A stretch of 64,000 nucleotides of DNA from Phalacrocorax aristotelis (taxonomy: Eukaryota > Chordata > Aves > Suliformes > Phalacrocoracidae): contig NC_134279.1 in the NCBI RefSeq assembly GCF_949628215.1, positions 58,697,766 to 58,761,765 on the forward strand. The letters are read 5' to 3'. The position numbers and the translations under genes are program-made. The first letter of the stretch is position 1. Every line of letters begins with the position of its first letter. Shown piece by piece: positions 23,101-35,399 of the stretch. Under the pieces are notes generated by a model. It searched no databases. It was not told where the DNA came from and saw only the letters and a list, made by a program, of their open reading frames with translations.

Positions 23101-26100
23101 TTCTTTTGTAGTCACTGTTCAGTCAAGAGGAAGCAATGTTGATAAACCAATAAATGAGAAAGTTCTGTATTCTGCAAGGTGGCTCTGGGTTACCAGTTTG
23201 ATTTCCACAGCTTTGATCCTTGTGTCTGTCTATGCCCAAGCAAAATAGGCTTGGGCATAAACGCAATACAATCTCTGCTCATTTTGACTTGTCATAGCAT
23301 TTAGCCCATTTCACCTACTTGACACACAGGGTTAAGTTGTGACAATGAGAATGGCAGTTGAAGATAACGTCCTTGATATGACCAAACACTGGCTTTGCAA
23401 CCTTTAATAATTGTATTAACATTTCATGAGTGCTTGGATGAGTCCAACTGCTCTGGCTATGTTTTAACTCGGTGTTTTGCACGTGTAAGTTCCCTTCTGC
23501 AGTTCCAGCGGAGAGATTCTTCACGTGTTTGGGCATAGTTCTGGTCCTGAGTAGCTTTGGTACCCAGCCAAGTACAGCTGCGGTTCATCTCTGGGTAAGT
23601 AATCACAATATACAGGCAGAAGTGTAAAATGTACGTTGAGGAAAGGCTGCTTGTGAAGCTAGGTGCTTATCAGCTACAAAAGCACCCAGCAATATAAACT
23701 TCAGAAATGGAACAAGGTATCTGCATGAGTGTACACACATGCTGACTGTGGAAAGCATGGTATTTAGCTGGTACATTTCAGGATGCATGGATGGAAATAC
23801 ACTGCTTTTTAGTTTTTGTGTATCATGCAAAACGACTTAAGCATTAAACTGAAACCAGCCCCAAACACAGCTTTGCTGAATTGGTTAGTAAAAATAACGT
23901 TATGCAATGTTCCTAATGATTTAACAGAGGTATTCAGGAGTATCGGTTTTATTTTAACTAGTTTCAAATTTTTCTTTATGGCAAACTGTTTATTTGGATG
24001 TATTTTAAAGTCTCAGAAATAAGGGTGGTAAGGAAATTAAATGTACTACAACTAAATGTGTAGATACTTTTGCTTTTTACAGCTCTGTGTGCACTGGAGT
24101 CAGTTCTGATGAAAGCTGATGGTGTATTTGATTTTGTCCATGCACCAAAGCTTATTCATGGATCACATTGGAAGTAAAACTGCCACTGATTTGCATAATT
24201 TAGTTCTCAATCTGATTATGATATTAATGTTCTGTCAACAAGTGCCTTAGTCTATTCATTTGCATGGATTAATGCCCAGCAACGGGAACTTGTCCTTTAA
24301 CTGGAAGACAAGACAGTATCAGTTGACAAGAAACTCTTGCTGCTTATTGAGAAATGTTCATAATCCCTGGTCTTGTCTTAGGTCACAGACATCTCAGAGT
24401 TTTCTGTAATGTATTGCTCAGGTTTGCTGCACTGAGGAAAGCAGAATGGTTTCAGTTCAGGCTATCTTACTCATCAATCTCAAAATGAAGAACAGACATT
24501 TTCTTTCAGCAAAGCAAAGGGTTACATTCTTTACAAAATTGAAAAGGTAATTGCAAAAGAAAAGTTTAAAATGGAATTTAATGCAAGCTTGAAATATAGC
24601 TGGCACTGCTATCTGGAATAAATTTTCATACTTTTCAGCTTTCTTTTGCTGAATCCTTTCTTGCCTACAGCTCTCCTCCAAGACGCTGTTATATGGGGCG
24701 GACTAAGCTCTAGACTGAGTCCAGAATAAGCCCCCTCCCTGCTAGTTTGTTCATACCTGAAGAATTCATTACATACTTCACGAATTTAATTTTAAACTTC
24801 ATTAAGATTAAATAAAGCTTCACTCATTTATTCATCTCTGCTTCTTTCTCCCTTGCTAATTAATCTTACTGAAGCATGTCATATTATTTCAGAGGCTTAC
24901 GGGAGCAAGGTGTGGGTTTTGGTTATTGTCATCTGCCTTTGCAATGCCCTCACTCTCTGCTCTGCTGATTTGCTCCCTAGGCTCATGTCCCTATTCAACA
25001 CATTAACTGAATGGCTGCTTTACTGGGTTCCTCCATCCCCAGATTGCTCTATATTGCTGTGTTCTTCATGGCTTCTTTACAACTTTCGCATCGCAGCAAA
25101 TATTCTATATAGTTCATTTTTTATAATTTTTTGAAGAAAGCTAAAACGTGGGCATCCCTGATAACCATCCGAGGCACCTCTAGTGTAAAGATGACTGACC
25201 TGTAAAGGTTTTGAACTGTGCCAGTTTGCCCCTGTTACTAGCTTTTGAGATCTAAGCTTTGCCATCTGTCAATGTGCTACATTAATTAGTCTGCTTGCTG
25301 AGGAGAATAACTCAGCAGGGTAGAGCTCTGCAAGAGATTTTGATAGGAAGAGACGTTGGTGGTGAGGGTTCTGCTTCCTCTTTTCTGTGTGTGCAAAAGA
25401 GGAGATGCAGTCAGCGAATTTCTAGAACATCTGTGTAACCATCAGAAGCAGATTTGAAATTAGAAATGCAGAATTATTTAAACAATCTTGCCTTGGTGAA
25501 TATTCTGTACCGCAGATAGGTTTATTTCCTTCTAAACTGTACAGTTATGTAGATATTACAGAAGTAAATGTATTTTGAGTCCGGACTGTTAGAAGTTTAC
25601 TTTCATTGTGCTCTTAATACCTGTACTGTAGGGAAATTCGATTAATTCTTAGAATTATATAGCCTATATAAGAAAACCCTGTTCTTTCTACTTCCTGAGG
25701 TAGTAATTATTAAGGAATTAGCATCTCATGTGAGATTCCCCAGCCTGAAGATTACATATGCTTGAAATTCTCTTCTGAGGATGTTAACCGAGTATGCAGA
25801 GGTCTTTTGCTGGTTCTTCGATTGGAGATGAATTCCACACACAAATGGTGGGTTATATTTGCTCCATTATCTATATTTTTTTTCTTTTTGCTGTATGTGT
25901 TTTGGACTCCATCAAATCTCAGGTGCTGGTCTTTCTTCACTGTTGGAAGATATTCTTGCATTTTGAAATTTCAGAGAAAATTCTCATCTATATGTTGAAT
26001 TTCAACAAAGAAGAAAGGAAAAAAATGCTTGGTATGGCATTTTTCATTCTCAGCCATCTTTAATACTATCATAAAAGTGTTGGAGGGGTAACCGTTGATC

Positions 26101-27915
26101 CTTAATATCGCTTTGCTACACGTATCTGCTTTATTCTTTGACTGTGGCACTCTTCAGTGCTATATGGTGTGCATCATCCCTTCTTGCAGTGTATAGCATA
26201 ACATGAACAGTAAACTAAAATTCATCTGGCAATGAAGCATGGACCATTGTTTTATTTCTCTCTTCAGAACATTTCTTGCTTTGTCCCTGATGTCTCTTTT
26301 GCCCAGTGGAAAATTCCTCCAGATACTTCTAGATAAAAGTTTATTTGATTCAAGAGGTTCTTTACCAGCCTGGACTCTGAAGCACAGGGTCAGCTGCTCT
26401 TTGAAAGAAGCTGGGTCAGATTTCCTTGTCTTGGTTCTGTATTTTGACCAACCATCCCAGCTCCATTTCTATTCTGTACTCAGATACCCCAGCACAACTT
26501 CCTGAAGACAGAAATTGACCTCTCAATTGTATTTTACTGAGGTAAAATTTACACTTTACTGATTATTCTTTTATTGCTTTTGGTGATGTTAATTACGTGT
26601 ATTTTTGCTTTACATATTTGAAAGAAAACTTGATTAAGCTTGGTAGGAGACTTGGAGGGGAAAGGATGAGTTTTTATATCAGTCAATCAAATTATTGGGA
26701 CTAACACATGTAGAAATCTAGAACTGAAATAGGCTTTTGGGTTTTATTTAACAAAAGATTACACAGGGCCAGAATTTTAAAACTTTTTTTTCCCCCAAAC
26801 AAAATCAGCACAGGAGAAAAAAAATGGGGCTGTTTGTCTCCTGAAACAGTTTATGAGTTCCTTATACTTCAGGTTGTCTGTGTGTTGTGCTAAATGCTTG
26901 ATGACAAGAGAGTATTGCCCAGGTCATGCTTTTTCATTATAGGACTGATGCCTCTCCAAATCTGTGTAGGCTATTGATAGACATGACCATATATTAATTC
27001 TATTAGACCATTTTCCATATCTACAAAACATTTCCCTCCCTGGGCTTTTTGATCCTTGGAACTAGACTCGTTGTCCCTCATGGTTTCTGGAGAGGTTCTT
27101 TGTCAAGTTGCAGCTGTGGGGTAATTTGGAAAATGTGGAGAATTTCCTAGGACACCTAGGAAATCCTGGAGTCTTTGGAAGTGTCAGGTGTTTTCTTTCA
27201 GATTTTGGGTACCACTGTTTCATATGTGGTGTCCAGTTATGCTGTGGTTTTTCTGTTAGTATGCTTTTGGACAGACCAGCATTACAATATTCATGAGACA
27301 TTGTAATTCCTCCTCCGGCTCTTGGCTTACTGGAAAAATGGACCCCTATGCCTTTGTGCTATAGCAAAGACAAAGTTGGTCAGCTTCTCTGATCGGCTGA
27401 CCCTGAGGGGGTGCATGACTGTGTTCTGGGTCTTTGGGGTGTGAAGAGGAATATCCTTTGGCTTTTTTGACTGAAGAGGTTGCTTTTGCTCTGGTTCCTG
27501 TGAGGGTGCATGGGGCTTTTGGAGTTCTGTCCCCAAATGTATCTGGACATGGGGCGTAGTGAAAGAGCAGATAGGAGGCTTCTTGTGTTCTTCTTTACTC
27601 CTAAATGCATTGATGACTGTTTGAGTTTTTGAAGATTGTTGAGAAATTTGCATTTCTTAACATCTTTGTGGTTTTTTTTAACTCACCACTGATTGTATTC
27701 CTCCCATTGTAAAGGAATTAGTTTCTACTTAACTGAGAAAATCAATAACTGGAATTAAAGAATGGGAGTGAGGAGGATTGATAAGAACTTAGAACAAGGG
27801 TATGTAAAAAAAATTTTTTATGATATAAATTTTGTATTGAATTTTATTTTAGCAGTAAAAAGCAAATTCAACAGTTCAACAATTTCAGCAAATTCCATGT
27901 GTTTTCTTTTCATAG
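20160..27915. other. Region between TLR1LB and TLR1LA coding exons
   Basis: This holds the 3' flank of TLR1LB and, at its right end, the presumed intron or upstream region of TLR1LA. It ends in the acceptor TTTTCTTTTCATAG (AG at 27,914-27,915). It is AT-rich. A perfect 11-base inverted repeat (TATGCCCAAGC / GCTTGGGCATA, 23,231-23,259, 7-base loop) is the only clear structure. An ETS-like CAGGAAGTTTTCC lies near 21,296 and could belong to a TLR1LA promoter, but I see no convincing first exon. Minus-strand ORFs at 27,062-27,301 and 27,327-27,653 are unrecognised. Confidence 0.5.
23231..23259. repeat. Perfect 11-base inverted repeat
   Basis: The left arm is TATGCCCAAGC (23,231-23,241), the loop is AAAATAG and the right arm is GCTTGGGCATA (23,249-23,259). 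It can form a hairpin. There is no sign of a microRNA-length stem or of a transcript. Confidence 0.6.
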
Positions 27916-28005
27916 GGCTGGACTCATCACTGAGACATGTTGAACAGCAAACAAAGATATGCTTCTATATTTCTGTAAGGAACCAAGATAAACCTGGAAG
28001 GCATA

Positions 28006-30462
28006 ATGGGACCCCGTACAAATGTCTATGTCTTTGCTTGTGTCTCTACATTCATGCTATGGAATAGTATCCAGGCAACTGTGGAAAATGAATTTATTGC
28101 AAATTACTCAAGCAGTTTGCTAACTAACATTCCAAACAACATTCCAGTCCATACTCGTGTATTAGATTTATCACATAATAGGATCTCTGGACTCAGTATC
28201 TCAGAGTTTATTTCTCTTTCTGACCTTCAAGTATTAAATCTTTCTCATAACCTAATTACAGAGCTTGACTTCAGTGCCTTCATTTTTAATGAACATTTAG
28301 AATACTTAGATTTATCTCATAATAGCATTTTGAAAGTTTACTGTCAAACTCTTCCATATCTTAGACATTTAGATCTTTCTTTCAATAAGTTTACTGTCCT
28401 GCCCATCTGTCAGGAATTTGGGAACATGTTTCGTTTGGAATATCTAGGATTAAGTGCCACAATGATGCGAAGGTCAGACTTCAGGTATATTATACCTTTG
28501 CAGCTTCACACAGTCTTCCTAACCTTAGAAGACTTTTCTCTGTATGAGCCTCAGAGTCTGACAACCTTGAATACAAGGAGCCTCTATATTGTATTTGCAG
28601 CAAACCAAAACTTCAGTTTTTACCTCCTGTATGATGGAATGAGCACTTCAGAAACTGTAAAAATAGTTAACTTAAGATATAGCTTGAGCTACAAGGATTT
28701 CCCCTCTCCTACTTTAACGCTTCTGAAGAAAATCAAGACAACAGCTCTAATGCTTGACACTGTGGATTTACAATGGCCTATAATTTTGCAAATTTTCCTG
28801 TTTATTTGGTATTCACCTGTGGAGCATTTGACTGTGAGACATTTGACTTTTCGGGGTCCACTGCAGGAGCTGAATGAGTATGAATTTCTACTATTATTAA
28901 GCTCTCTGGAACAATTAATGTCTGTGGGTGGCCAAATGAAAGCGCTAACTTTGGAGCATGTTCGTAACAAAGTCTATTATTTCAACCAGGAGATTCTATA
29001 CAGACATTTTTCAGAGATGAATATTGCCAGTTTGACAATATATGATGCATATATGCCACACATGCTTTGCCCCAATAGGACAAGCTCATTTCAGTATTTA
29101 AATTTTTCTCACAATGCCCTGACAGATGAATTGTTCCAGAATTGTGGCACTCTGACAGATCTGAAATTACTTGTTTTGAGGAGGAATAAATTTGAGAGCC
29201 TTTCCAAGGTAAGCTTCATGACCAGCCATATGAAATTGCTGAAATATTTGGACATGAGCAACAACTTGCTGAGTCACGCTGCAGCTGATGTGCAATGCCA
29301 GTGGGCTGAGTCTCTGACAGAGTTGGACCTGTCCTCAAATCAGTTGACGGATTCCGTGTTTGAGTGCTTGCCTGTCAACATCAAAAAGCTTGACCTACAA
29401 AACAATCAGATCACCAGTGTGGCCAAGGGGATGGCTGAGCTGAAATCCTTGAAAGAGCTGAACCTGGCATCAAACAGGCTGGCTGACCTGCCAGGGTGCA
29501 GTGGCTTTACATCCCTGGAGTTCCTGAATATAGAGATGAATTCGATCCTCACCCCATCTGCCGACTTCTTCCAGAGCTGCCCACGGGTCAAGGAGCTACA
29601 AGCTGGGCACAACCCGTTCAAGTGTTCTTGTGAACTGCAAGACTTTATCCGTCTGGAGAGGCAGTCTGGATGGAAGCTGTTTGGCTGGCCGGCGGCATAC
29701 ACGTGCGAGTACCCGGAAGACTTGCGAGGAACGCAGCTGAAGGACTTCCACCTGACTGAACTGGCTTGCAACACGATGCTCTTGCTTGTGACAGCTCTGC
29801 TGCTGACGCTGGTGCTGGTGGGTGTCGTGGCCTTTCTGTGCATCTACCTGGATGTGCTGTGGTACGTGCAGATGACGTGGCAGTGGACGCAGACAAAGCG
29901 GAGAGCTTGGCACAACCACCCCGAAGAGCAGGAGAGAGTTCTGCAGTTCCACGCGTTCATTTCCTACAGCGAGCGTGATTCGTTGTGGGTGAAGAACGAG
30001 CTGATCCCAAACCTGGAGAAGGGGGAGGGCGGTGTCCAACTGTGCCAGCACGAGAGAAACTTCATCCCTGGCAAGAGCATTGTGGAGAACATCATTAACT
30101 GCATTGAGAAGAGCTACAAGTCAATCTTTGTGTTGTCTCCTAACTTTGTGCAGAGTGAGTGGTGTCACTATGAGCTGTACTTTGCCCATCACAAATTATT
30201 CAGTGAGAATTCCAACAGCTTAATCCTCATTTTACTGGCACCGATCCCTTCGTATGTTATCCCTGCGAGGTATCACAAGCTGAAGGCTCTCATGGCAAAG
30301 CGGACGTACCTGGAGTGGCCGAAGGAGAGGAGCAAGCATGCCCTTTTCTGGGCTAACCTGAGGGCAGCTATTAGCATTAACCTGCCAATATCCTTTGAAG
30401 CAAATGAGGAGCAGAGTCATATTACTTCTACTGGTAGTGTAAGTCAGTATGTGAATAACTGA
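28006..30462 (+). CDS. TLR1A: TLR1LA, Toll-like receptor 1 family member A (full length)
   Basis: This is an 818-residue type I receptor in one coding exon, the avian gene also called TLR16. It is expected to pair with TLR2 proteins on the cell surface, bind bacterial lipopeptides and signal through MyD88. It has a signal peptide (about 1-25) and leucine-rich repeats beginning VLDLSHNRI (52-60), VLNLSHNLI (76-84), YLDLSHNSI (100-108) and HLDLSFNKF (121-129). A divergent central part (about 150-360) follows, as is typical of TLR1/2/6/10, then further repeats from YLNFSHNAL (364) on. It continues with an LRR C-terminal cap (536-588), a transmembrane segment (about 590-613) and a TIR domain with FISYS (651-655), BB-loop RNFIPGKS (P688) and FWANL (781-785). 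It ends with a 24-residue tail after INLP that TLR1LB lacks. The ATG is 91 bases after a strong splice acceptor (exon from 27,916). Confidence 0.97.
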   Translation: MGPRTNVYVFACVSTFMLWNSIQATVENEFIANYSSSLLTNIPNNIPVHTRVLDLSHNRISGLSISEFISLSDLQVLNLSHNLITELDFSAFIFNEHLEYLDLSHNSILKVYCQTLPYLRHLDLSFNKFTVLPICQEFGNMFRLEYLGLSATMMRRSDFRYIIPLQLHTVFLTLEDFSLYEPQSLTTLNTRSLYIVFAANQNFSFYLLYDGMSTSETVKIVNLRYSLSYKDFPSPTLTLLKKIKTTALMLDTVDLQWPIILQIFLFIWYSPVEHLTVRHLTFRGPLQELNEYEFLLLLSSLEQLMSVGGQMKALTLEHVRNKVYYFNQEILYRHFSEMNIASLTIYDAYMPHMLCPNRTSSFQYLNFSHNALTDELFQNCGTLTDLKLLVLRRNKFESLSKVSFMTSHMKLLKYLDMSNNLLSHAAADVQCQWAESLTELDLSSNQLTDSVFECLPVNIKKLDLQNNQITSVAKGMAELKSLKELNLASNRLADLPGCSGFTSLEFLNIEMNSILTPSADFFQSCPRVKELQAGHNPFKCSCELQDFIRLERQSGWKLFGWPAAYTCEYPEDLRGTQLKDFHLTELACNTMLLLVTALLLTLVLVGVVAFLCIYLDVLWYVQMTWQWTQTKRRAWHNHPEEQERVLQFHAFISYSERDSLWVKNELIPNLEKGEGGVQLCQHERNFIPGKSIVENIINCIEKSYKSIFVLSPNFVQSEWCHYELYFAHHKLFSENSNSLILILLAPIPSYVIPARYHKLKALMAKRTYLEWPKERSKHALFWANLRAAISINLPISFEANEEQSHITSTGSVSQYVNN
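29196..30389 (+). repeat. Gene-conversion tract, TLR1LA copy
   Basis: This is the partner of 18,861-20,054, in direct orientation. The patch at 30,240-30,256 reads IPSYV where TLR1LB reads ISPCI. The TLR1LA version is closer to the human TLR1 form (PIPQYSIP), so TLR1LA more likely keeps the older state there. Confidence 0.95.
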
Positions 30463-33400
30463 CTTGAGTGTCTTGCATTAAATTGTGTTAATCAAATTTT
30501 TATTGTATCTTACATCATTTGTTGTTTATAGCAAAATGTGATTGTGATACATGCAGAAATTGCTCTTGCTTATTCTAATCATGAAAGTAGTTAGAAATCC
30601 TCTTTATTTGCCCACCATCGACAAAGGGAAGGAGAGAGAAATTTTCATAATGATTATACTGATTTTTGTAGACTTACGTTGCCTTTATTTTGGACTTTTT
30701 CCATTGCTTCTAGCCATATTCGAAAGTAACAAAAGTAGTGGTTGGTTCAATGTCATCAGGACTGTCAAGACATACATTTAATCTTTGTTCTTACATGGAT
30801 GTTTTGCCGTTAATGTGGAAGGGATTTGCTCCCTTGGGTCTAATTAAATAATACAAAGAAGAAAAATATTGTTTAAATCCTTTCCTGTACATTGGTCTAG
30901 TAGATGTCAAGGGTGCAGTATCTGTACATCTTCAGATCTCACTGAGCCTTGTTAGGAGTCTGTTTTCCCTTCCTGGAAGTCTTTCCCTTCATCACAGACA
31001 GAGACTTTTCTAGGTCAGAGCTGAAAGTTGGAGCCATTCATCCCTGTTTAATATTCTTCTTCCTTTGCTATACTGAACATTCCCACTTACCTAGATTCAT
31101 GTACCAAGTCACAATTTCACAGAATTTGCTATTCATTATCTTCAAAATAATAGCTAATATCTGAACTTATGAAATGTTTATAGTATTAGAATATTGCTGC
31201 TTTCTGCTATGATCATGTCAAGCTATAGTGGGTTGCTTGTTTTCTTGTTTTCTGAAACATAGTTATGTATTTCAAGAAAATATTTTTCTTATTATGAGCT
31301 TTTTCATCTGTAAGAGGATAAAGAAAAATGAGATGCCTCAATCTATTACCATTTCCTTACAAAAATTTCCCTCAGTTGTGCCACCGTAGTTCTTCTGTTA
31401 AATTACGAAATATAGTTTATTTCTAACTCTCTGCAGCAGCTAATAATAACCTACATTATAATGTAGTTTTATAGGTATTTAGAATATGTTTTACATTATA
31501 ATAACAGGAAACCCCCTCATATTTATAGAAAATTGGCAATGCTGCAAATGAACAGGAGGAAACAGAAGTTGTGCAACGATTGAGAAAGAGTGGTATTACC
31601 AGAACTGTCACTGAGTTAGGTCATTTATTAAGTATTTAAACTCAGAAGCTTGATATTTGGAGGTAAATCCCTTTTATTGCCAGACTTTCACTGAACTGTA
31701 TTACCTTGCCCTTTTATTAGCAGGTACTGAGGGGCATCATGCAGATGAAAAAGGAGTAATTTTCATTGGGAGATAATTTATCTGCTAAAATCAAACTGAT
31801 TAAACTAACGGTGTTTGTGGATAGGAGACATCTAATCATTTGCTGTGCTTGGATTTAATTTGACAATCTAATAAACCTCTAATTTTTTATCTGTTATTAA
31901 ATTTCCTGCTGTCATTTCACTGGTGATGAGCAGTTGTGTAATGTACCACTTCATGGAAATGCATCCCTCTGCACTCCCTCTGATCACAACCATGAGTGGC
32001 ACGTGAGGTAAGCAAGCCAGTAAGAGGATGTGATCCTTGACATTTGCCAAGGCAGCTGACCGAGTGCCTGCCAGGCGTGTGTGGTGGTAGCCAGATGAAG
32101 CAGTGGCCAGGCAGCTACAAAACAGCCTCCTGGTGTCCAGAGGTGCTGAGACGCCACCATGCACCCACCTGCCAGCTCAGGTTAACTGGGTGTCGCAGTA
32201 GGATGCTAGGTGCCTGGCTCTAAATGTAGGCCTTTGGAAAGAAGGGCTAAAAATCTCTGTTAGGTCTTAATTTCAGGTGAAGGGAAATTGGCCACTGACT
32301 TGTCTGATAACACATAACTAGGATCTCACTCTTCACAAAGCCAGGACGAAGCTTTCTTTATGTACATTAAAAAGTGCTGCTAAACTCTCAGTACTTCAGA
32401 GGGAGCTGGTGGATGCAGCGTGCTTGAGAAGCAGGTTATTTATGATGAGGGGAGATGTCCAAAGACACAGAGGAGCTTAGTGCTCTGCAGGAGTTTGAGT
32501 CAGGAAGGCTTTACCCTACCTTAAGAGTCACTTGTGTTTCATGGCAACCCAACACAGTGGCCAGGGGCATTGGGCACAGCAGGGTCCTGCCAAAAGTGCA
32601 TCACAAACCTCATGCACCAGCCAGCCTGCCACGGCTCTGCTGCAAGGTGCTTTCCACAGAAGTAGTGATGTTAAACCTGAGGCTGCAGCCTGAATGCACC
32701 CCTGGAGCTGAGACATTTCCTTCTTAACAGGTTTTTCCCAACAGTACAGCATCTGTCTGGGTGCAGGTTCTTCACTTCCTCGGGAACATCGCTGTCTGCT
32801 CTTAGGCAGTTGCCTGGCTGAGCTTTAGTGGCTTCTTTATTTCAGCTACAACCGGAGTTAAAACTGTCTATAATTTAGGGCTTGTGTGCTATACTGCTCT
32901 CAGGTACTCAAGGAACTGTTGAGTCGCAGAGGCCACTGCACATTAAGCTGGTTAGGAGTTTTGTAGCCTTTACCTCTCCAGGGCTCCTCTGTGCTTTACA
33001 GTGCTACCAGAAAACCTGTGCCCCTCCTTCCTAAAAGACTTCTCCCCCTCCCAAACATTACAGTCTAAGGACAGGATTAGCCTTCACACTTAGTGGTAAT
33101 GTTTTAATGGGCACAATTTCTGACCTGTTTACTAGATGAGAAAAGAGGAAGTAAAATTTATCGTATCAGGCTTTCTGGTCTCTACAAATGTAATGCATCA
33201 GCAAACTGGGGTTTATGTCCTAAATAATGTACAGGGTCTGGGCTGTGGGAGAGTCCCTCACCGTTAAGACTGTTCTGAACCTTAAGTCGTAGGTAGGCAT
33301 GAAAGGAATAATTTGGTTTCTGAAGTCTGCCAAGTATATTGTTTTTGGATATTAACCCTGTACACCCCTTTATTCTGTCTTTCCTACCTCACATGCACAG

Positions 33401-35379
33401 GCCAAGTATTTCAGTTATTTACACACTGTACCATACCCAGTTGCTGCTTAAAATACACCTCTGAGTTCCTTTGATAAAGCAGGTTAATTCTGCATTTTGG
33501 TTTTGGTTTTTGTTTTTTTTTTTAAAGTTAGCATTTGACCGTGTTTCTCATCGCTTCTCTGTTGGAACTTCCTTTTTTTCTTCCCTGAAACTGTTTCTGT
33601 TCAGAGAGTACATAAAGTAGTGATTATTTTTTTGTTTGGCCCAATGTAGCAAATTCTTTTCTTTACAGGTTTTTATTGGGCAATGTGCTATTGAATATTT
33701 TTTTTTAAAATGTGTTTGTAGAGGTGTTTCTTGAGGAGAAGCTTTCAACTGTTTCAGGACATGAGTATCTGGCTGAACTCTTGAAATACTGTCATGCTAA
33801 TGTACATAATTATGAAAATTATGTCAGGTGCTGCTTTCGCTGAGCTCACAGGCCTGGAAGCACACATTAAAGCAACATTGTGTATCGACTTTGTTAGTGT
33901 TCAGCCAGACTGGAGTTTTAATTGTAGAGGATGTATTGAATGTGTTTTTATGGCTAAAAATTGCAGTAGAGAAATGAAGATCAGTCTTGAATCCTTGAGC
34001 AGATTTCTGTGCATGACAGGATCTGACTCAGTGATAGAAGGTAAGATAGAGGGAACAGCTTAATTTCTTAACTGTGAGAAAAGAAATATTTTCTTAAATT
34101 GCAATCTCCTAAGCGTAAATTTTGCCATTTTTCTCAGATTAAGGGTGACACCCAGTGGCTGATTAAATTATTGCTGAATATTTCCTAAAAATGATTGCTC
34201 ATGCAAGAATACATACAATGCATTTTGCCTCTGAGGAGAACTGAAGTAAATAATCACATTGGCCCATCAAATGCAGGAGCCTCTTGCAGGTGCGTGAGGT
34301 CTAGAGGAGGCAGGTCAGGATACGCCCTTCCTGGTGGCAGCTCCCGGGCTGAGTCAGCGGCTGTGACTCGGTCCCCTACGCCATCAGTCCCTCCTGCCGA
34401 GCAGGCTGTGGAGCGCAGCAGGTACTGAGCGGGTCGCTGACAAACGAACCGTATAAATCAACAGCATGGTGTGAGCACTGACTCTTGCTTTATTTTCAAG
34501 CAGAACACTGAGACATACAAACCAGTCAGTTTCTCACATTTTGTTTGCTCTTTGCAGTGTTTTGCTTTTATGCCTCGTTTCTGCTGTACCTGCTTTCCCT
34601 TCTGTACATCACCACGGCATAGACTAGGCGCCACAGGCTGATCCCTGGGGTCCCAGGCAGCATTTGACTGACATCCCGATGCAATGACCTCAGCAGGAAT
34701 GGAAAGTGTTAAGAGATGCATAGTGAATTCAACTGGGCTCACTCTTTTTAGGCACCTGAAAAGGTGTGAAGAAATAAAAAACATTCTTTGCCCGCTCTAC
34801 ACATCATCAGCTCTATCATCAGCTCTCAGCAAAGCCTGCCGGTGTGCCCAGAGGTGAGCAGGATTTGTGTGCATTGATGCGTTGGCGGTCTGTCTGCGGT
34901 CTGCTCCGGCACCCTGGCCTGGGAAGGGGCTGTGGGGGAGACATGGCTAAAGGAGCAGGTCCAGACAGACGTTTTACAAGTGATAAAAAATGCAAACTTG
35001 CATGTCTGGTGCTCCAGTCCCACCAATGGACTAATTAGAGTGCCCTAATTAGGAGTAAACTATTTTTGTGAGTTTGCCACTAAGTGCACTGCTGGGCACA
35101 GCTCCTCCACAGCACAGGAGCTAGAAGTGCAGGTGCCTATAGGCAGCGCCCGCAGTGCCTTGCACTCCTGCCCTGCCCGCTCCTGCTTTGCCTGCTCCTG
35201 CCCTCGGTCGTGTGCGGGGCAGGTACAGATGGGGGGTGTGCGGGGGCGAGGCAGAAGAGCCACCCGAAAACCCAGGGGCTCCCGTGTGCTGCCGGGCACC
35301 AGCAGGGATCCCTGGGCATTCCCCGGACCCTTGTACCTGTGACATTGCTCCTGGTCATAGGGCGTATGATGACATGACC
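30463..35379. other. Intergenic region between TLR1LA and KLF3
   Basis: There is no recognisable gene. An ATTAAA at 30,477-30,482 and an AATAAA at 31,870-31,875 are possible polyadenylation signals for TLR1LA. A local G+C-rich patch at about 34,290-34,440 contains TGAGTCAGC (34,350-34,358), a MAF/NF-E2-type site. A second G+C-rich patch, at about 35,090-35,340, ends just before the inferred KLF3 polyadenylation site. In mammals TLR10 lies between TLR1 and KLF3; nothing of the kind is visible here. Confidence 0.55.
34341..34368. promoter_or_regulatory. MAF/NF-E2-type motif in a G+C-rich patch
   Basis: GGGCTGAGTCAGCGG contains TGAGTCAGC (34,350-34,358), close to the full MARE consensus. A second half-site-like TGACTC follows ten bases later. 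The surrounding 150 bases are unusually G+C-rich for this intergenic region. Enhancer activity is only a guess. Confidence 0.25.
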
Positions 35380-35399
35380 ACAAACAATATTCTGAGGGT

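Noticed and set aside
27062-27653. Two adjacent minus-strand ORFs (27,327-27,653 and 27,062-27,301)
   Set aside because: They are in different frames, polar and low in complexity, with no recognised domain and no good splice sites to join them. They could be a decayed gene but nothing supports it.
30463-35379. Search for a TLR10-like or third TLR gene or pseudogene between TLR1LA and KLF3
   Set aside because: No leucine-rich-repeat or TIR motif (FISYS, FWANL type) was seen in any frame outside the two listed genes.
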